Shown here piece after piece: positions 59,543-64,000 of a stretch of DNA of 64,000 bases. The position numbers and the translations under genes were made by a program. The number at the start of each line of letters is the position of its first letter. Positions within the stretch are counted from its first letter, which is position 1. The stretch covers positions 62,001-126,000 of the forward strand of contig WSUB01000079.1 of NCBI GenBank assembly GCA_019633425.1, read 5' to 3'. Origin of the DNA: Tulasnella sp. 424. Taxonomy: Eukaryota; Basidiomycota; Agaricomycetes; Cantharellales; Tulasnellaceae. The notes under the pieces were generated by a model. The model worked only from the letters and a program-made list of their open reading frames with translations. It made no database searches and was not told the DNA's origin.

Positions 59543-62534
59543 TTATCTTCTGCCAAACTCTCGTTCCATGTCTACAAAGGCGGCAAGTCCTTCCCCCATT
59601 ACACCCAATTGACGAACTACACCCCCAGCCTGGCGGTACAACCGTTCCAGCGCAGAGTCCCTCTGTCGGCCTTGCCATTCTGCGAGGGAGCCAATGCGCG
59701 TCAGCCAACGCATCAGGATTACCTAACGACTCATCACGTACCCAGTATGGCAGAATTAACTTCTTCCGCGAGCTCATCCCTAGCCTCTTGTCCGGCAAAC
59801 TTTGACACGGGATCTCCAGCATTCAACGGATCATCATACGCGACCAACCCAGAAGACATCTTCATCAACGACTGGACCTTGACTCGCTTGTCAGACCCAT
59901 AATGGTTCGTCAGGGCCATCCCGCACTCGAGAGCCCGATTGAAACCCTCGATATCATATGAGCTGTTGTCGTCCGAGGGCGGAGCATCGGCGCGCTGCTT
60001 TTGTTGTTGCTTCCACGTGAGATGGGAAGTCAAGGGAGGAGGTACAGCGCGAACGGGACTTTCCCCATCAATCTCCATGCCATCTGACAAGGGTAGTGAG
60101 GGTGGAGCAGAGCGTTTCTTCGCGGAAGCAGCAGATTCCAAAATCATTTCCACCAACTTCCGACAGCTCAACTTGAAACGGATCCCGGCGTTCTCTCCAT
60201 TCGGATCGTTTCCTCCAGCCCTCTTGTCTGGCGTGTCACCGTCCTTGACGACTCCGGGATAGTGGGCCTCTAGATCCTGGAGAGCTGAATCGATATCTCC
60301 GCGGCGAACGGCGTCTATGATCTGTCGCCGCATCATGGAATCATCAACGTTCATGCCAGGTCCGATTGGTCGGCTCTTGGCTCCTGGGGGAAGAGCGTCC
60401 TTTGATTCCCTGTCAGTCATCTTGGTATCACCGTTCTGGTCGGGATTGTTGGTTTTACTGGAGGGAGCGGCTTTCTTCTTAGCTTGCCAACCGATCCCTA
60501 GCCTCCTGTCATCGGCTGCCACTACGGCCGCCTCCGCAGCCTCCCCGTTAACCCGCTGTTGGTCGCATTGCAACTTGAATTCGCGAGCAGTGGCAGGATA
60601 TCCCGATTGAATCAGGTACTCCAATACCAGTTCCCTGACAACCACCTGGGGGTTGTCTCCAGAAACCTCCCTTCCGACAACGAGAGATGATGTGTCCGCT
60701 GATGCAGAGGATGCTTCTGCGGTCAGCTCGTGGGGCGAGATGGAGAAGCCTCCGGTGGAGATGGGTGGTAGCGTCGGTCTTGGAGGTATGGTAATATGAG
60801 GTACTCCATACGCCCCGCCTGCTGAGGTCGTTGGAGCAGGTGTTATGTCAGGGTACTGTGAAATTTTCATCCCTTGCTGATCAATTTGCCATTCTAAAGT
60901 CGTGCTCGCTTGAATGGTCTCTTTCCAAGCTTTGGATCGTGCCTGTATGACGTAGGTTTCAATATCGAATCGGAAAGGGTGTTGGCCAAAGTTGGTCAAC
61001 ACTCGTTCCCGAGAGGTTCTCAAGCCGATGCACGGGTAAAGTTCCGTCAGAGGCGTTATTGGCGGACTGGCGATGCCTACATTCGAGGCACTAATCAGCA
61101 CCCCATCGTTCTGACAAATTATTTCTGTCCTACCCAAGAAAACTCCATTCTTCGTGAAGAAAATCCTTCCTGCGCCGAAATCAACTCCACAGCCCACTAC
61201 ATCGCCAGCTGCAAGTCAGATTGGTCAGCACTAGTCACTGTGGGAGGCGAGCGCAAAACCTCCAGCTTACTCGAGAATCTTGGCCCAAAAGGTTGCTCCC
61301 CTTCACTCGAAAAGAGCTTTCCGTCGTCGGCGTGATATCCCCACGAGTGCGATTCCCAACCAGGCATCTTCGTTGTCTTGTGCTGCTTGGTCGCAAAACC
61401 AACTCCGATGTGTCTACAAGTGAATCTTAGCATGCTTAGCAACTAAGAACTATGCACCTGGTCTCACCCTTTATTTCCTCGATCAAGGATCTCGACTTCG
61501 TAGTAGTATATTCCACAGATAGGTGGAATGGAATTGTTTGTCCGCGCGGCCGCTGCCTCCTCTTTGTTGTCCACGCCGGTGAGGTTTCCTGGCGAAGAGA
61601 TGGTGTGAGCGGCAGTTGGAGATAGTGTGAAAGCGCGCAGCCTCTCACCTTGGCCGCCCATAAACGTTAATTCCGTGCCCGTGATGGAGATATGGATACT
61701 GGCGTGCCGATCTAAATCATTCCAACGGGTTGGCAGGGTAAAGACCTCTTCCTGCGGACGAATAGCGAGCTTCTTTCGGGTTTGGGCATCCCTTGGCCTC
61801 GCTGTTCGGGGAGCGGCGTAATCGCTGTCTTCCACATCGCTGTTTGCTGCGGAACTGGATGTACTCTCAGGGGAGGCCCCCATAAGGTATGCCGCCGAGT
61901 ACGCTGATCGTCGTGGCAGAGGCGCACCGGAAGAAGCACTAGAAGCGGGCTTCGCTGGAGAGAGAGACGAAGAAATAGTGGAAGGACCGTTGAATGGAGA
62001 GGAGCCGGACGTTTGGAGGGTTTGAAAAATATCTTGCTTGAAAAGATGTTTGAAGGCGGTGTGTTCGAGGTACGGAGGTCGGGAGAAGAACGCGGTTGGC
62101 GGTGGGGGCACCGAAGGCATACCCAAGGTCATGTCCGGATTCCCGGCTACTAGAACACCTCCGGGAAACGACGAGGGCGAAGGAGTGCTCGGCGTGATGA
62201 CATTTCCAATACTGTGTCCTGCTGATCCCCATGCTGATGTGGTGCCGCTTGCGCGATGAATACGAGGAGATGGGGAAGATGGCACGGATTGCCTTCGTAT
62301 TCCAGCGGGGGTGACCACTGCGCTTGGCCCGGCCGAGGAAGAGGAGGAAGGAGTTCCTTGTGCCAAAGCGGCAATAGAGGCAAAAGACGATCCCCTAGAC
62401 GGGAGGGGCTGCATGCTTGCACCGGTAGCTAGCTGCAATCTTCTAGGGGCGTTTAGGTTTAATTGGCTCCCTGCCGAAGAAGAGGCACGGCGCGGCGGTG
62501 GGTGCGAGGAAGGGTTGGTAGACGGTGACGACAT
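59543..62534 (-). CDS. SPRY-LisH-CTLH-CRA protein, Gid1/RanBPM type
   Basis: Four exons (62534-61468, 61413-61271, 61208-59742, 59679-59543) give 937 aa. The first about 250 residues are a Ser/Pro-rich disordered region. A SPRY domain follows (about 330-510: IYYYEVEILDRGNKG, HIGVGFAT, WGYHADDGKLF, VVGCGVDFGAGRIFFTKNG). LisH is at about 590-625 (VRELVLEYLIQSGYPATAREF), CTLH at about 690-720 (RRQIIDAVRRGDIDSALQDL), and a CRA domain runs to the C-terminus. The order and domains match Gid1/Vid30 and RanBPM, the substrate-receptor-docking scaffold of the GID/CTLH ubiquitin ligase. In yeast this degrades gluconeogenic enzymes; here the role is inferred from the architecture. The CTLH-CRA section is interrupted by acidic low-complexity linkers. 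Confidence 0.9.
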
Positions 62535-63234
62535 GGTCGATAGAGATGTGCGATCTTGGTAGCAGGCGAGAAAGAGTAGTACCCAAGAGGTTCGGCCTAC
62601 AGCTGCTCTAAGAGGCGTGAAACTCGAGGTTCAAGCGGTTGCGGCTTAATTTATAGTTCTGTAAGCGGTATATCAGTTAGCCCGCTTGGAGATAGCAGAC
62701 GCCCTGTTCCACCACTCACGACGATGACCCGCTTTGGGTTCAGTGAAAAGAGGTCTGCGTTCCCCTCTGGTTGTGCTAGGAGTGCGCCTCCGAGATGGTG
62801 AAAAAGGAGATGCTGGGAGTGGTTTATCTGCCTCCGTGGTCGAAATCCCAACTTCTGCAATTAGACACGTCCTCCCTCGACTCACGTCTTTGGCAGACGA
62901 GCAGAATGATAAAGCCCAATGTGAAGGGATGTCAAGGACCTACTCGTGGCCAGAACTACGCCCTCGATTCACGGACTGGGGCGAGTGAAGGGGGTTGATT
63001 GAAGCGCAACGAGTCCCAGAGGAAACAGGGACCACTCCCAGGCATCTCCTGGTCAGCCTCCGTAATTCGACGATGCGCGGTTTTTGGTGCCAGGCAGATT
63101 ACAACTACTATATAAACTACAAAATATGCAGGTAATTAAGAGAACCATGCAATGAAAGAAATGGGGAAATTGTGTCTAAGAAATCGAGGTCCGGGCTCTC
63201 CAACGTCAAAGCTAGTGCATACCCACCACTACTT
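62535..63234. other. Intergenic region and Gid1-like promoter
   Basis: Short frames at 62650-63000 on both strands have no splice or motif support. The segment presumably holds the leader of the Gid1-like gene and the 3' end of the ISA1 transcript. Confidence 0.45.
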
Positions 63235-63975
63235 TTATCCCAAGGTAAAGGATTCGCCGCAGCCGCAAGCGTCGGTGACGTTTGGATTCGTAAAGGCGAA
63301 TTTGGCGCTACAGGCAGGTATGTCAGGTAATCGTCAATGTCACGGCGGGATGCGATGAGTCTCACCTTATTCGATCCTCTTTCCAGTCCATTTCGCTGCC
63401 AATAATTGAAAATAGTGCCTTGGAGTCTATGAGGACCTTTACACCGTCCTGTTCCACGACTTCGTCGAACTTGCCCGGCTTTTCGACGTATTCGAGGTGA
63501 TACGACATCCCGGCGCATCCCTTGTTTTTGACGCCAATTCGAATAAGCTGGGGAGTTGGCCCGGAGAGTAGACCTTTGAGTCGGACTACGGCTCCAGGTG
63601 TCTACAGAACGAGGGTAGGGTCTTTCCTTGAGATCCGAGACACGAATTCCGGGAGATGGTGTTGCTTACAAGAGTGATAGCGGCCTTGGATGCCTTGAGA
63701 GTTGGAGCTTTCCTGGGCGTCACCGGTGGTGGAGGCTTCGGACCGGCTACAGACGTTTCGTTCGGACTGATCGCAGGTGTTCGTTGGCTTAGCGGTTTCA
63801 TGGTTGAAGGTCCTGCACCGCCATCAGAAGTTGCGACGACTGGTGGTTGCTCGCCGGGGAGTATTGGTTGAGGAAAGGCTGCACGAGAACTAGTTGAGAG
63901 ACCTGATGCATAGCTCAGTCTAGGCGTGAATAGTAGCGCTCTACTGGTTGATGAGGTTGGGAGCCGACGTAGCAT
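63235..63975 (-). CDS. ISA1: Mitochondrial iron-sulfur assembly protein Isa1
   Basis: Three exons (63975-63670, 63601-63366, 63307-63235) give 204 aa. The first about 95 residues are a Ser/Arg/Pro-rich presequence (MLRRLPTSSTSRALLFTPRL) without acidic residues near the start, as expected for mitochondrial import, followed by a Pro-rich linker. The HesB/IscA domain then reads RIGVKNKGCAGMSYHLEYV and ends FTNPNVTDACGCGESF, with the invariant Cys and the C-terminal CGC pair that bind iron or a cluster. With Isa2 and Iba57, Isa1 matures [4Fe-4S] proteins such as aconitase and lipoate synthase. All catalytic cysteines are present. Confidence 0.95.
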
Positions 63976-64000
63976 GATGAGTGGTGAGTAAAGCCTCTGT

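Overview
The window looks like nuclear DNA of a basidiomycete fungus, probably Agaricomycotina. The genes are densely interrupted by short introns (mostly about 45-90 nt) with CTNAY-type branch sites and CT-rich core promoters. The recognisable proteins are eukaryotic and typically fungal: CAND1, a Pumilio protein, a Vps38/UVRAG-like protein, a Gid1/RanBPM-like protein, an auxin-efflux-carrier transporter, a membrane ADAM, Isa1 and an aldehyde dehydrogenase. I rebuilt most genes exon by exon; nearly every model closes in frame with GT-AG introns. No rRNA, tRNA, CRISPR array or intact transposon was recognised.

Layout. 1-13.2 kb: first exon of an NmrA-like Rossmann protein running off the left edge (-); a four-exon gene of unknown function (+); about 4.4 kb with no firm gene; a tiny repeat-containing reading frame with a TATA box; a nine-exon vps38/UVRAG-like gene (-); and a frameshifted relic of the NmrA-like gene (+). 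13.4-17 kb: a large Ser/Pro-rich PHD-finger protein (-). 17.2-25.9 kb: a duplicated accessory segment with an unresolved minus-strand gene, then two tandem copies of an unfamiliar multi-exon gene (coiled coil plus a repeated L-K-W-P-R motif), enclosed by two direct copies of a roughly 550-bp segment. 26.7-30.3 kb: a 15-exon transmembrane ADAM metalloprotease (+). 31.2-35.2 kb: a DUF4139-type protein (+) and a nucleotidyltransferase-like protein with a long RGG tail (+).

36.3-42.7 kb: CAND1 (17 exons, -) and a multi-spanning membrane protein (-). 43.3-48.4 kb: a Pumilio RNA-binding protein (10 exons, -). 48.4-53.5 kb: a 5-kb gene-poor stretch with an old tandem duplication near 52.2-52.9 kb. 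53.5-55.5 kb: an auxin-efflux-carrier transporter (-). 57.1-59.3 kb: aldehyde dehydrogenase (12 exons, +). 59.5-62.5 kb: a SPRY-LisH-CTLH-CRA protein of the Gid1/RanBPM type (-). 63.2-64.0 kb: mitochondrial Isa1 (-).

The genes are mostly independent housekeeping loci rather than one pathway. Two relate to ubiquitin ligase control (CAND1 for cullin-RING ligases, the Gid1-like protein for the GID/CTLH ligase). The part most likely to hold something undescribed is the 18-26 kb duplicated segment and its two-copy gene family.
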